DNA of 42,937 nucleotides from JBJXDT01 sp046153505 (GTDB lineage: Bacteria > Pseudomonadota > Gammaproteobacteria > Burkholderiales > Methylophilaceae), in NCBI GenBank assembly GCA_046153505.1, contig JBJXDT010000132.1:1-42937 (forward strand). Reading direction: 5' to 3'. Positions 15,625 to 23,275 of this stretch are shown here, piece by piece (position 1 is the first letter of the stretch; the number at the start of each line of letters is the position of its first letter). Made by a program: the position numbers and the translations under genes. Below the pieces are notes generated by a model. The model saw only the letters and a list, made by a program, of their open reading frames with translations. It did no database searches and had not been told where the DNA came from.

Positions 15625-16363
15625 TACTTTTGATTTTCTGTTTTGAGTTGCTTTGGTTAGGCCTGGCCTTTTTGGGACTGTTTACTGCCAATTGTGATTT
15701 TAAGGAACTTTTCTTCCAGTTGGGTTTTAGTAATGTCATATTCACAACACGTTTTTTTGCTACGATGAAATATAAGCCACCCATCATCGGCCACCATTGA
15801 GCACCCATTTTTTCACAAAAAGAAAAGCGTCTTAGCCATCTTTCGTCGTTAATTGGTGGCTCATAACAACAAAAATGAGCTTCCACAAACTCCAACCCCA
15901 GCAATGCCAGCCAGTCTTTTATACGGGATATGGTAAAAAATTGTCCGTGCCATGGATACGCTTCATCCTTACTAAACAAGTTCTTTACGCCCCAAGCACT
16001 TATAGGATTAAACCCAGTCAGCAATAAAAAACCTTCAGGCACTAATACGCGCCCTGCCTCACGCAAAGTTTGATGCGGGTTTTCACTAAACTCCAGCGCG
16101 TGTGGCAGACAAAGTAGGTCAATACAGTTTTCAGCAAAAGGTAGAAAGTCGCTCTCACAGAGCAATTCGCCAGAACGTTTATCTGCATGAAACAGATTAG
16201 GGATGCGCGAATTTTGTAGTAAGTTAATTTGAGGTAATCCTATCTGCACCGCGTTAAACCCAAAAATATCACTAACGCGCGCATCGTACTTTTGCTGCTC
16301 CAATTGCAACAAATGCATACCCAGCGTGGTTTCCAACCAATTTTCTTGTGCGATTTTTTGCAA
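15617..16363 (-). CDS. SAM-dependent methyltransferase-like protein (type 11 fold), substrate unknown
   Basis: A 248-aa protein with the downstream half of a class I methyltransferase: CIDLLCLPHALEFSENPHQTLREAGRVLVPEG is the typical motif II/III stretch (given here as segments CIDLLCLPHALEFS and LREAGRVLVPEG), followed by LLLTGFNPIS. The glycine-rich SAM-binding motif I is not recognisable; the corresponding region reads DIFGFNAVQIGLPQ. The last ~45 residues are Lys/Ser/Asn-rich and probably disordered. It lies in the gloB/methyltransferase/rnhA/dnaQ neighbourhood found in many betaproteobacteria, diverging from gloB. The target is not known, and activity is uncertain because of the missing motif I. 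Confidence 0.78.
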   Translation of the reverse strand: MQKIAQENWLETTLGMHLLQLEQQKYDARVSDIFGFNAVQIGLPQINLLQNSRIPNLFHADKRSGELLCESDFLPFAENCIDLLCLPHALEFSENPHQTLREAGRVLVPEGFLLLTGFNPISAWGVKNLFSKDEAYPWHGQFFTISRIKDWLALLGLEFVEAHFCCYEPPINDERWLRRFSFCEKMGAQWWPMMGGLYFIVAKKRVVNMTLLKPNWKKSSLKSQLAVNSPKKARPNQSNSKQKIKSNE

Positions 16364-16405
16364 TTATTTCAAGTCCAACTTAATTTTATTAGAATGCTTA
16401 GGTGT

Positions 16406-16411
16406 TAAAAT
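16406..16411 (+). promoter_or_regulatory. Possible -10 box directly before gloB
   Basis: TAAAAT at 16406-16411 ends six bases before the gloB ATG, so a start at or near the initiation codon is possible. No good -35 is visible. Confidence 0.25.
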
Positions 16412-16417
16412 ACACGC

Positions 16418-17170
16418 ATGTTACATATCCACCCAATTCCCGCGTTCGATGACAATTATATATGGCTTTTGCATAATACGCGTGATGCTGTGGTGGTTGA
16501 TCCTGGTGATGCGGCGCCAGTGATTAAGGCGATGAAAAATCTTCAACTCAATTTAAAATCAATATTAATCACACATCATCATGCAGACCATATTTGTGGT
16601 GTACAGCCTTTGATTGAGCGCTTCTCTCCCAGAGTATTCGCGCCGCAGTATGAGCAATATGCATTCGAACATCATGCATTAGCGGAGGGCGACACCGTTG
16701 AATTGCCAGAAATAGAGCAAACATTTAAAGTAATGTGGCTGCCTGGACACACACTGGGGCATATTGCTTATGTCAACGAAGACAGTTTATTCTGCGGAGA
16801 CACCTTATTTGGTGCGGGTTGCGGGCGATTGTTTGAAGGAACTCCCTTACAAATGTTTAACTCGCTAAACCGCTTAAAAGAACTTAATACAAGCACAAAA
16901 GTCTATTGTACTCATGAATACACCGCAAAAAATATTGCCTTTGCACTTACATTAGAGCCTGATAATCTAGATTTAATAAAAAGACAAAATGAGGTTGCCA
17001 TGGTTCGCTCCAGCAATACACCAAGCTTACCCAGCACCATCGGCATAGAACTCAAGACCAACCCATATTTTCGCTGTGACAAAGAAAATATACGCAAAAA
17101 TGCGCATGTGGCAGAACATAACGAGCTGTCTGTTTTTACAGTCATTAGAAATTTAAGAAACCATTATTAA
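16418..17170 (+). CDS. gloB: Hydroxyacylglutathione hydrolase (glyoxalase II)
   Basis: Hydrolyses S-lactoylglutathione to lactate and glutathione, the second step of methylglyoxal detoxification. The metallo-beta-lactamase metal motif THHHADH lies at residues 52-58 (H53, H55, D57, H58), with further ligands in LPGHTLGH and FCGDTLFGAGCGR and in CTHEYT. The C-terminal helical domain shows NPYFRCD, typical of glyoxalase II. 250 aa matches the family. It is transcribed away from the methyltransferase gene, with only 54 bases between the two starts and no clear ribosome site. Confidence 0.95.
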   Translation: MLHIHPIPAFDDNYIWLLHNTRDAVVVDPGDAAPVIKAMKNLQLNLKSILITHHHADHICGVQPLIERFSPRVFAPQYEQYAFEHHALAEGDTVELPEIEQTFKVMWLPGHTLGHIAYVNEDSLFCGDTLFGAGCGRLFEGTPLQMFNSLNRLKELNTSTKVYCTHEYTAKNIAFALTLEPDNLDLIKRQNEVAMVRSSNTPSLPSTIGIELKTNPYFRCDKENIRKNAHVAEHNELSVFTVIRNLRNHY

Positions 17171-17209
17171 TCATTGATATACCGAATAATTATTAAGTAG
17201 AACTTTTAC

Positions 17210-17238
17210 TTGACGCACTTAAATACGATAGGTATTAT
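17210..17238 (+). promoter_or_regulatory. Sigma-70 promoter of mltD
   Basis: TTGACG at 17210-17215, a 17-bp spacer and TATTAT at 17233-17238 form a near-consensus promoter. The predicted start is around 17245, leaving a leader of about 23 bases before the ATG at 17268. Confidence 0.75.
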
Positions 17239-17267
17239 CAAGTCTGAAACTATCAGGGCACTTTGTA

Positions 17268-18830
17268 ATGCATGTAAATAAAAAAGCTGAAGCGAAGCTC
17301 ATGTCGCTTCACAGATATAAAGTCTTGTTTACCGTTTTTAGCGGGCTATTAATCTGTGTGTTTTTTGTTCAGCAAGCAAAAGCTAACACTAACGGCATGG
17401 GTGAAGAAGTCGAAGTGATATCTGATGAAGTTAAGAGCGATTTAACTGGTGACCCTATCCAAACCCTCATTAGCAATGTGGATTCTACAGATACCAACCA
17501 AAATGATTTATGGGGCCGCATAAAAGACGGATATGCCATGCCAGACATGGAATCCGAATACACCGCTAATCATGAGGCTTGGTATGCCGCCCGTCCAGAC
17601 TATGTAAAACGTATGGTAGAACGTAGCCAAAAATATCTGTTCCATATCGTCGAAGAAGTGCAAAAACGCGGCATGCCAACAGAAATCGCACTATTACCGA
17701 TGGTAGAAAGCGCTTTCAATCCACAAGCCTACTCAAGAAGCAAAGCATCTGGCATCTGGCAATTCGTGCCATCTACTGGAAAAGATTTTGGCTTAAAGCA
17801 AAATTGGTGGGTAGATAATCGCCGTGACGTGACTGCTGCAACTAGCGCGGCACTGAATTATTTGCAAAAACTGCATGGCATGTTTGGTACATGGGAATTG
17901 GCGTTAGCTGCCTACAATGCCGGTGAAGGCACGGTACAACGAGCTATAGAAAGAAACAGACGGCAAGGTTTACCAACCGATTATCAAAGCTTAGATTTGC
18001 CCATTGAAACCAAAAACTATGTACCTAAGTTACAGGCCATCAAAAATATCGTGACCGATCCTGAAAAATTTGGCTTAACAATTAACTCAATACCAAATCA
18101 ACCGTATTTCTCCCGCGTTAAAGCACCGAAACAAATTGATGCGAAATTAGCAGCGCAACTGGCAGAAATTTCACCTGAGGAATTTAGCTCTCTTAATCCT
18201 AGCTACAACCGCCCAGTAATTACCTCACAGGGTGAAGTACATCAATTTTTATTGCCAACTTGGGCGGCCGAGCGTTTTACCAACAACTTGGAAAACTACA
18301 ACAAACCACTCACCAGCTGGCAAACTTATAGCGTTAAGCGTGGTGAGCGCATGGACAATATCGCCAAAAAATTTGGTATTAATGTCAGCCAATTTCGCAA
18401 TGTAAACGGCCTATCCGACACCAAAAAATTCCGCACAACGCAAGCAGTACTGGTGCCAGCGTCATTTTCCACACACTCTCAACCTATTCAAGATGAGATC
18501 AACGATAATACTGACAACATAAATACGGTTGTCACCAGAGATGAAAATGCCAAACTGCAAATCAAAAGCCATAAGGTTAAAAAAGGTGAGACACTCACAG
18601 ACTTAGCCGACAAATATAACACCAGCAGCACAGTTTTAATGCAAATAAACCACCTGAAATCGTCAAAAATTAGAGCAGGACAAGTCATAAAACTCACTAC
18701 CAAATCAAGCAACCGAATGAGCCGTAGATCAGCTAGCGATTTCAGAAAAGTGAAAGTAAACCGTAAAGTTAAAATTGCTAAGAATCAAACCCGAAACTTA
18801 AAATCACGCGCTCGCACTCGACTGAGTTAG
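17268..18830 (+). CDS. mltD: Membrane-bound lytic murein transglycosylase D
   Basis: Periplasmic enzyme that cleaves peptidoglycan glycan strands to 1,6-anhydro ends. An N-terminal signal segment (hydrophobic about 18-36) is followed by a Slt domain with the catalytic Glu in LPMVESAFNP (E147), then SGIWQFVPSTGKDFGL and ALAAYNAGEGTVQRAI. Two LysM modules follow, at about 355-400 (starting YSVKRGERMDNIAKKFG) and 433-478 (starting HKVKKGETLTDLADKY), and a basic tail. No lipobox Cys follows the signal segment, unlike E. coli MltD; a Cys (C30) lies inside it. The ATG at 17268 has AGGG upstream; the ATG at 17301 would give a more compact signal peptide. It is transcribed from its own promoter. Confidence 0.93.
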   Translation: MHVNKKAEAKLMSLHRYKVLFTVFSGLLICVFFVQQAKANTNGMGEEVEVISDEVKSDLTGDPIQTLISNVDSTDTNQNDLWGRIKDGYAMPDMESEYTANHEAWYAARPDYVKRMVERSQKYLFHIVEEVQKRGMPTEIALLPMVESAFNPQAYSRSKASGIWQFVPSTGKDFGLKQNWWVDNRRDVTAATSAALNYLQKLHGMFGTWELALAAYNAGEGTVQRAIERNRRQGLPTDYQSLDLPIETKNYVPKLQAIKNIVTDPEKFGLTINSIPNQPYFSRVKAPKQIDAKLAAQLAEISPEEFSSLNPSYNRPVITSQGEVHQFLLPTWAAERFTNNLENYNKPLTSWQTYSVKRGERMDNIAKKFGINVSQFRNVNGLSDTKKFRTTQAVLVPASFSTHSQPIQDEINDNTDNINTVVTRDENAKLQIKSHKVKKGETLTDLADKYNTSSTVLMQINHLKSSKIRAGQVIKLTTKSSNRMSRRSASDFRKVKVNRKVKIAKNQTRNLKSRARTRLS

Positions 18831-18873
18831 TTTTAAGGTAGAATTTACCTTCCGCACCTAGCCTTTAAATGAA

Positions 18874-20517
18874 ATGCTATCAAAAAGCAGCTACTTATTT
18901 GTACTCATCCTAGTGTTTTCGCTTATTGGCTGCGAAAAAAAACACATTAATTCAATTGATTACGACACAAGCTACCCTTCTACAACAGGTGGCACTTTCA
19001 TAGATGCAACAACAGGCGAACCTAGTGGATTAATCTCAATGATTGCTGGCGAGTCAGCCTCGTCAGCTGTCACCGCTAACATTTTTAACAAACTACTTAA
19101 GTATGACAAAAATTTAGATCTGATTGGTGAACTTGCACAAAGTTGGGAAATCTCTGCAGACCAAAAAACCATTACTTTTAAGTTAAAACCAAATATGCAA
19201 TGGGCAGATGGCAAGCCCCTTACCAGTGCAGATGTGCTATGGACATGGCAAGCAGTGATTGATGATAAAACTGGGAGCCCCTACGCATCTGATTACCAAT
19301 TAGTGAAAAAAGCTGAAGCGCCAGATCCGCTTACTTTTAAAGTGACTTATGGGCAAGCCTATGCACCCGCATTAGACAGCTGGGCGGGTTTACAAGTGCT
19401 ACCTATGCACTTACTAGAAGGTCAAGACCTACATACAACCGCATTTGCGCGCACGCCAGTCGGAAGCAGTTACTACAAACTAGACAAATGGGTTCACGGC
19501 GAAAATTTGACGCTCTCACGCAATCCTGCATCTGTGCTTGGTCAGGCCAAAATTGACAAGCTTATCACGCGCATCATTCCAGATAATTCAGCGCAATTTT
19601 TAGAGCTGATGGCAGACAATATAGACAGCATGGGTTTAGACCCGATTAAATATTCGCGCATTATCCCAGCAAGGCCAGAGTTACAAAAAAAACTTGCACT
19701 CTACAAAGAACTTGGTAACGCATATACATACCTAGGTTTTAATCTTAAACATAAACCGTTTGACGACAAACGCGTGCGTTTAGCCATTAATTACGCAATT
19801 GATAAGCAAGAAATTATTGATGGCGTTTATTTAGGATTAGGAATCAACATTGCATCGCCTTACAAGCCTGGCACACGTTGGAGCAACCCAAAACTGCAGC
19901 CCTACCCTTACGACCCCGTCAAAGCTCGTGCATTACTAAAAGAAGCTGGTTTTGTGGACATCAACAAGGACGGTATTTTAGAACGTGACGGCAAACCATT
20001 CTCGTTTGAAATTATTACGAATCAAAATAAAGAACGTGAAAAGTCTGCAGTGTTAATTCAACGCCGTTTAAAAGAAGTTGGCATCGACGTGCAAATCCGT
20101 TCGATAGAATGGGCGAGCTTTATTAGCCGCTTTATTAAGACTGGCGATTTTGATGTGGTTGTGCTCGGCTGGAGCTTAGGTTTGGATCCTGATCAATACA
20201 ACATTTGGCACAGTAGCCAACAGGCGCCTGGCCAGTTCAATTTTATTGGCTACAACAATCCGACTGTCGATAAGCTCCTTGAGCAGGGTCGTTTAGAGTT
20301 AAATCCAGACAAGCGTATGAAGATTTACCACGAGTTTTCGAAAGTATTATTGGATGACAGCCCTATAGTATTTTTATCTGCTGGGTATGGGCTTACCGCT
20401 ATCCATAAACGCGTAAAAGGTATCGAGTTACCTGCACCACCCGCAGGCATTGGATATAATTCTGAGACTTGGTATATTCCAGAGCCCCTTAGGCGCAACG
20501 AAATAAGTGCAAATTAA
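18874..20517 (+). CDS. Peptide ABC transporter substrate-binding lipoprotein (family 5)
   Basis: Solute receptor of the DppA/OppA (SBP_bac_5) family, 547 aa. The N-terminus is a lipoprotein signal, with the lipobox SLIGC placing the modified Cys at C20. Features of the fold include NIFNKLLKYDKNLDLIGELA, WADGKPLTSADVLWTW, the FDDKRVRLAINYAIDK segment, and FDVVVLGWSLGLDPDQYN near the C-terminus, all typical of oligopeptide receptors. The ligand cannot be told from sequence; peptides are likely. The next gene begins with no gap after the stop, so it forms an operon with the two permeases. Confidence 0.9.
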   Translation: MLSKSSYLFVLILVFSLIGCEKKHINSIDYDTSYPSTTGGTFIDATTGEPSGLISMIAGESASSAVTANIFNKLLKYDKNLDLIGELAQSWEISADQKTITFKLKPNMQWADGKPLTSADVLWTWQAVIDDKTGSPYASDYQLVKKAEAPDPLTFKVTYGQAYAPALDSWAGLQVLPMHLLEGQDLHTTAFARTPVGSSYYKLDKWVHGENLTLSRNPASVLGQAKIDKLITRIIPDNSAQFLELMADNIDSMGLDPIKYSRIIPARPELQKKLALYKELGNAYTYLGFNLKHKPFDDKRVRLAINYAIDKQEIIDGVYLGLGINIASPYKPGTRWSNPKLQPYPYDPVKARALLKEAGFVDINKDGILERDGKPFSFEIITNQNKEREKSAVLIQRRLKEVGIDVQIRSIEWASFISRFIKTGDFDVVVLGWSLGLDPDQYNIWHSSQQAPGQFNFIGYNNPTVDKLLEQGRLELNPDKRMKIYHEFSKVLLDDSPIVFLSAGYGLTAIHKRVKGIELPAPPAGIGYNSETWYIPEPLRRNEISAN

Positions 20518-21540
20518 ATGTTAAGTTACATTATTAAACGTGTACTTTGGATGATTCCCCTATTAGTCGGGATCAGTCTAATATCGTTCTTTGTCATGCA
20601 TTTAGCCCCAGGCGACATTACCAATAACGAAGCCAGTTTTAATCCAAAGGCCAGTGAGGAATCAAGACAAAAGCTGCGTGAGCTCTATAATTTGGATAAA
20701 CCCGTGATTGTTCAGTATGGCTTATGGATTAAGCGCATGGCAACACTTGATTTCGGCACTTCTTTTGCATCACACCACAAACCAGTTTTTTGGCAAACAA
20801 TTGATAAAGATGGCAACATCACTAAAGGAATGATTCAAGAAGCTCTGCCGATTACATTAATAATCAATATATTAGGGCTCATTATCACGCTAACATTGGC
20901 CATACCATTAGGAATAATTGCAGCGCAAAAGTATGCAGGCTGGCAGGACAAGTCAATTACTTTGTTCAATTTTGTAGGTTTTTCCATCCCAGGCTTTTGG
21001 TTGTCACTGCTACTCATGTACTGGCTCGGTGTGGTAAATAATTGGCTACCAATTTCTGGGATTCACAGCCTCAATTACGAAGCTTTAAGTACATTTGGTA
21101 AAATGAAAGATTTATTAAGCCATTTATTCATGCCTGTCGTTATCCCATCAGTAACTGGTTTAGCAGGCATCACACTGTTCGTTAAAAATGGCATGCTGGA
21201 TGTCTTGCATCAAGATTACATTACAACAGCTCGAGCCAAAGGACTCAGTGAAAATAAAGTGGTCTATACACATGCTCTGCGAAACGCCCTGCTACCACTT
21301 ATTACCATCGTTGGTCTTTCTATCCCAGGACTGATTGGTGGGTCAGTGATTGCAGAAACAATTTTCGCGATTCCTGGTATGGGGAAACTGTTTTTTGATG
21401 CGGTTACAAGTCGTGACTTCCCTGTGGTGATGGGCATTTTAACCATTGGTTCAGCCCTCACGCTTATCGGCAATCTAATCGCTGATTTGGCCTATGCATG
21501 GGCAGATCCGCGCGTCAGACGAGGTGTGGTAAGAGAGTAA
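20518..21540 (+). CDS. Peptide ABC transporter permease (DppB/OppB type)
   Basis: Inner-membrane subunit with six predicted spans and the usual large periplasmic loop after the first (residues about 30-105, containing LRELYNLDKPVIVQYG and LDFGTSF). The ATPase-contact EAA-like loop reads DYITTARAKGLSENKVVYTHALRN, seen here as TARAKGLSENKVV, followed by NALLPLITIVGLSIPGLIGG. 340 aa is normal. The ATG directly follows the receptor gene's TAA, and the stop overlaps the ATG of the second permease as TAATG. Confidence 0.93.
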   Translation: MLSYIIKRVLWMIPLLVGISLISFFVMHLAPGDITNNEASFNPKASEESRQKLRELYNLDKPVIVQYGLWIKRMATLDFGTSFASHHKPVFWQTIDKDGNITKGMIQEALPITLIINILGLIITLTLAIPLGIIAAQKYAGWQDKSITLFNFVGFSIPGFWLSLLLMYWLGVVNNWLPISGIHSLNYEALSTFGKMKDLLSHLFMPVVIPSVTGLAGITLFVKNGMLDVLHQDYITTARAKGLSENKVVYTHALRNALLPLITIVGLSIPGLIGGSVIAETIFAIPGMGKLFFDAVTSRDFPVVMGILTIGSALTLIGNLIADLAYAWADPRVRRGVVRE

Positions 21541-22379
21541 TGCAAAAAAATATTTTTCTCAAAGCACTATCAAACCCGCTTGCACTTGCCGGCTTTATCG
21601 TTATTGTCTGCGTATTTCTGCTGGCTATGCTCGCGCCGCTTATTGCGCCTTATGACCCAGATTTTTTTAACGTCAAAGAAATTCTCCTTGCACCCTCTTT
21701 CGCTCATTGGATGGGGACAGATGGGCTTGGTCGCGATGTGCTTAGTCGTATGCTCTACGGCGCCCGTATTTCTCTGCTCGTAGGCTTGGTCGCTGTTGGC
21801 ATTTCAACCGCTATCGGCATTATACTTGGAGCACTTGCAGGCTACTATCGCGGCTGGGTCGATACCGTTATCATGCGCTTGGTGGATGTAATGCTGTCGA
21901 TTCCCAGTTTCTTCCTCATTCTCGCCGTTATCGCATTCCTCACACCTTCCATCATCAACATCATGATAGTCATTGGTCTCACTTCTTGGATGGGTGTAAC
22001 GCGTTTAGTGCGTGCAGAATTTTTAAGCTTAGCTGATCGCGAGTTTGTCATGGCATCACGCACACTTGGCGCAAAAGATTTTCGATTAATTTTTACGCAT
22101 TTATTGCCAAACAGCTTAACCCCTATTATTGTCAGCTCGGTACTAGGCGTGGCTAGTGCAGTTTTATTAGAGTCTGGGCTAAGCTTTCTTGGCCTTGGCG
22201 TGCAGGCGCCACAGGCTTCATGGGGCAACATTTTGACTGATGGTAAAGAGTATATTCAATTTGCTTGGTGGCTTTCACTGTTTCCAGGCATGGCTATTTT
22301 AATTACAGTGTTGGGGTATAATCTGCTTGGTGAGGGTTTGCGCGATGCGCTTGACCCAAGAAGTGGGTCAAAAAAATAA
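21540..22379 (+). CDS. Peptide ABC transporter permease (DppC/OppC type)
   Basis: Second membrane subunit, 279 aa. It shows the N-terminal OppC-like span, the LAPPxG-like stretch HWMGTDGLGRDVLSRMLYGARISLL (key part GTDGLGRDVLSR), and the EAA loop REFVMASRTLGAKDFRLIFTHLLPN (key part ASRTLGAKD), then QAPQASWGNILTDG and LGYNLLGEGLRDALDP. I place the start at 21540, where ATG overlaps the previous stop with GAGAG upstream; the frame is open 42 bases further but those residues lie in the preceding gene. No ATP-binding subunit follows: the next gene is fabI. Confidence 0.93.
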   Translation: MQKNIFLKALSNPLALAGFIVIVCVFLLAMLAPLIAPYDPDFFNVKEILLAPSFAHWMGTDGLGRDVLSRMLYGARISLLVGLVAVGISTAIGIILGALAGYYRGWVDTVIMRLVDVMLSIPSFFLILAVIAFLTPSIINIMIVIGLTSWMGVTRLVRAEFLSLADREFVMASRTLGAKDFRLIFTHLLPNSLTPIIVSSVLGVASAVLLESGLSFLGLGVQAPQASWGNILTDGKEYIQFAWWLSLFPGMAILITVLGYNLLGEGLRDALDPRSGSKK

Positions 22380-22415
22380 AGCACCCTCGTAGCCAATAAT
22401 AAATGGGGATTTAAC

Positions 22416-23216
22416 ATGGGATTTTTAGCAGGCAAAAAAGTTTTAATCGCGGGGCTTTTAAGCAATCGTTCTATTGCATATGGCATTGCCAGCGCGATGA
22501 AGCGTGAAGGTGCTGATCTGGCATTCACTTATCAAATGGAAAAACATGCGCAGCGCGTGGCCGATTTAGCCGCAGATTTCGATTCAAAAATTATCTTGCC
22601 ATGTGATGTAGCCGAAGATGTGCAAATTGAAGCACTTTTCCCAGCATTAGCTAAACATTGGGATGGATTGGATGTGTTGGTGCACTCTCTAGCATTTGTG
22701 CCAAAAGCCGCACTCGATGGCGATTATTTAGACACAATTAGTTTAGATGGTATTAGCCGTGAAAATTTCCGTATCGCACATGATATCAGTAGCTATAGTT
22801 TTTCTGCGATGGCAAAAGCCGCTTACCCGATGATGCAAGGCCGTAACGGCGCGTTGCTTACACTAAGTTATTTGGGAGCAGAGCGCACCATGCCAAATTA
22901 CAACGTGATGGGCGTCGCTAAAGCTAGCTTGGAAGCCAATGTACGCTACTTGGCGCAAAGCTTGGGGCATAGAGGCATTCGTGTAAACGCCGTGTCTGCT
23001 GGTCCTATTAAAACACTTGCTGCTTCTGGAATTGCAGATTTCGACAAAATGATAGGCTTTAACGAGAAACATACAGCACTGCGCCGCAATGTGACGATCG
23101 AAGAAGTAGGCAACGCAGCCGCATTTTTATGCAGCGACCTTGCTTCTGGCATTACTGGAGAAATTACCTATGTTGATGCAGGCATGAACATTACTGCGGC
23201 GGGTCAAATTGACTAG
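22416..23216 (+). CDS. fabI: Enoyl-[acyl-carrier-protein] reductase [NADH]
   Basis: Carries out the last reduction of each fatty-acid elongation cycle, trans-2-enoyl-ACP to acyl-ACP. It is a divergent SDR of 266 aa with the FabI nucleotide-binding start (ag)LLSNRSIAYGIA near residues 13-25. The catalytic pattern Y152, Y162 and K169 (SYLGAERTMPNYNVMGVAKA) has the E. coli FabI spacing, and the RVNAVSAGPIKTLAASGI segment follows. This is the triclosan/isoniazid-type target class. GGGGA precedes the ATG at a suitable distance. It lies 36 bases after the permease gene and ends at the perfect terminator at 23223. Confidence 0.95.
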   Translation: MGFLAGKKVLIAGLLSNRSIAYGIASAMKREGADLAFTYQMEKHAQRVADLAADFDSKIILPCDVAEDVQIEALFPALAKHWDGLDVLVHSLAFVPKAALDGDYLDTISLDGISRENFRIAHDISSYSFSAMAKAAYPMMQGRNGALLTLSYLGAERTMPNYNVMGVAKASLEANVRYLAQSLGHRGIRVNAVSAGPIKTLAASGIADFDKMIGFNEKHTALRRNVTIEEVGNAAAFLCSDLASGITGEITYVDAGMNITAAGQID

Positions 23217-23222
23217 CTGTTT

Positions 23223-23272
23223 GATTAGGCAATAAAAAAACTGACAAATGTCAGTTTTTTTATTGCCTAATC
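23223..23272. terminator. Bidirectional terminator between fabI and ppiD
   Basis: Two perfect 24-bp arms, starting GATTAGGCAATAAAAAAACT, flank a two-base centre AA. The stem core is CTGACA/TGTCAG with a run of seven A on one side and seven T on the other, so it terminates both fabI (plus) and ppiD (minus). Confidence 0.92.
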
Positions 23273-23275
23273 TAG

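Noticed and set aside
18835..18851. AAGGTA/TACCTT hairpin after mltD as a terminator
   Set aside because: A six-pair weak stem without a following T-run does not support a terminator; read-through into the peptide transporter genes is possible.
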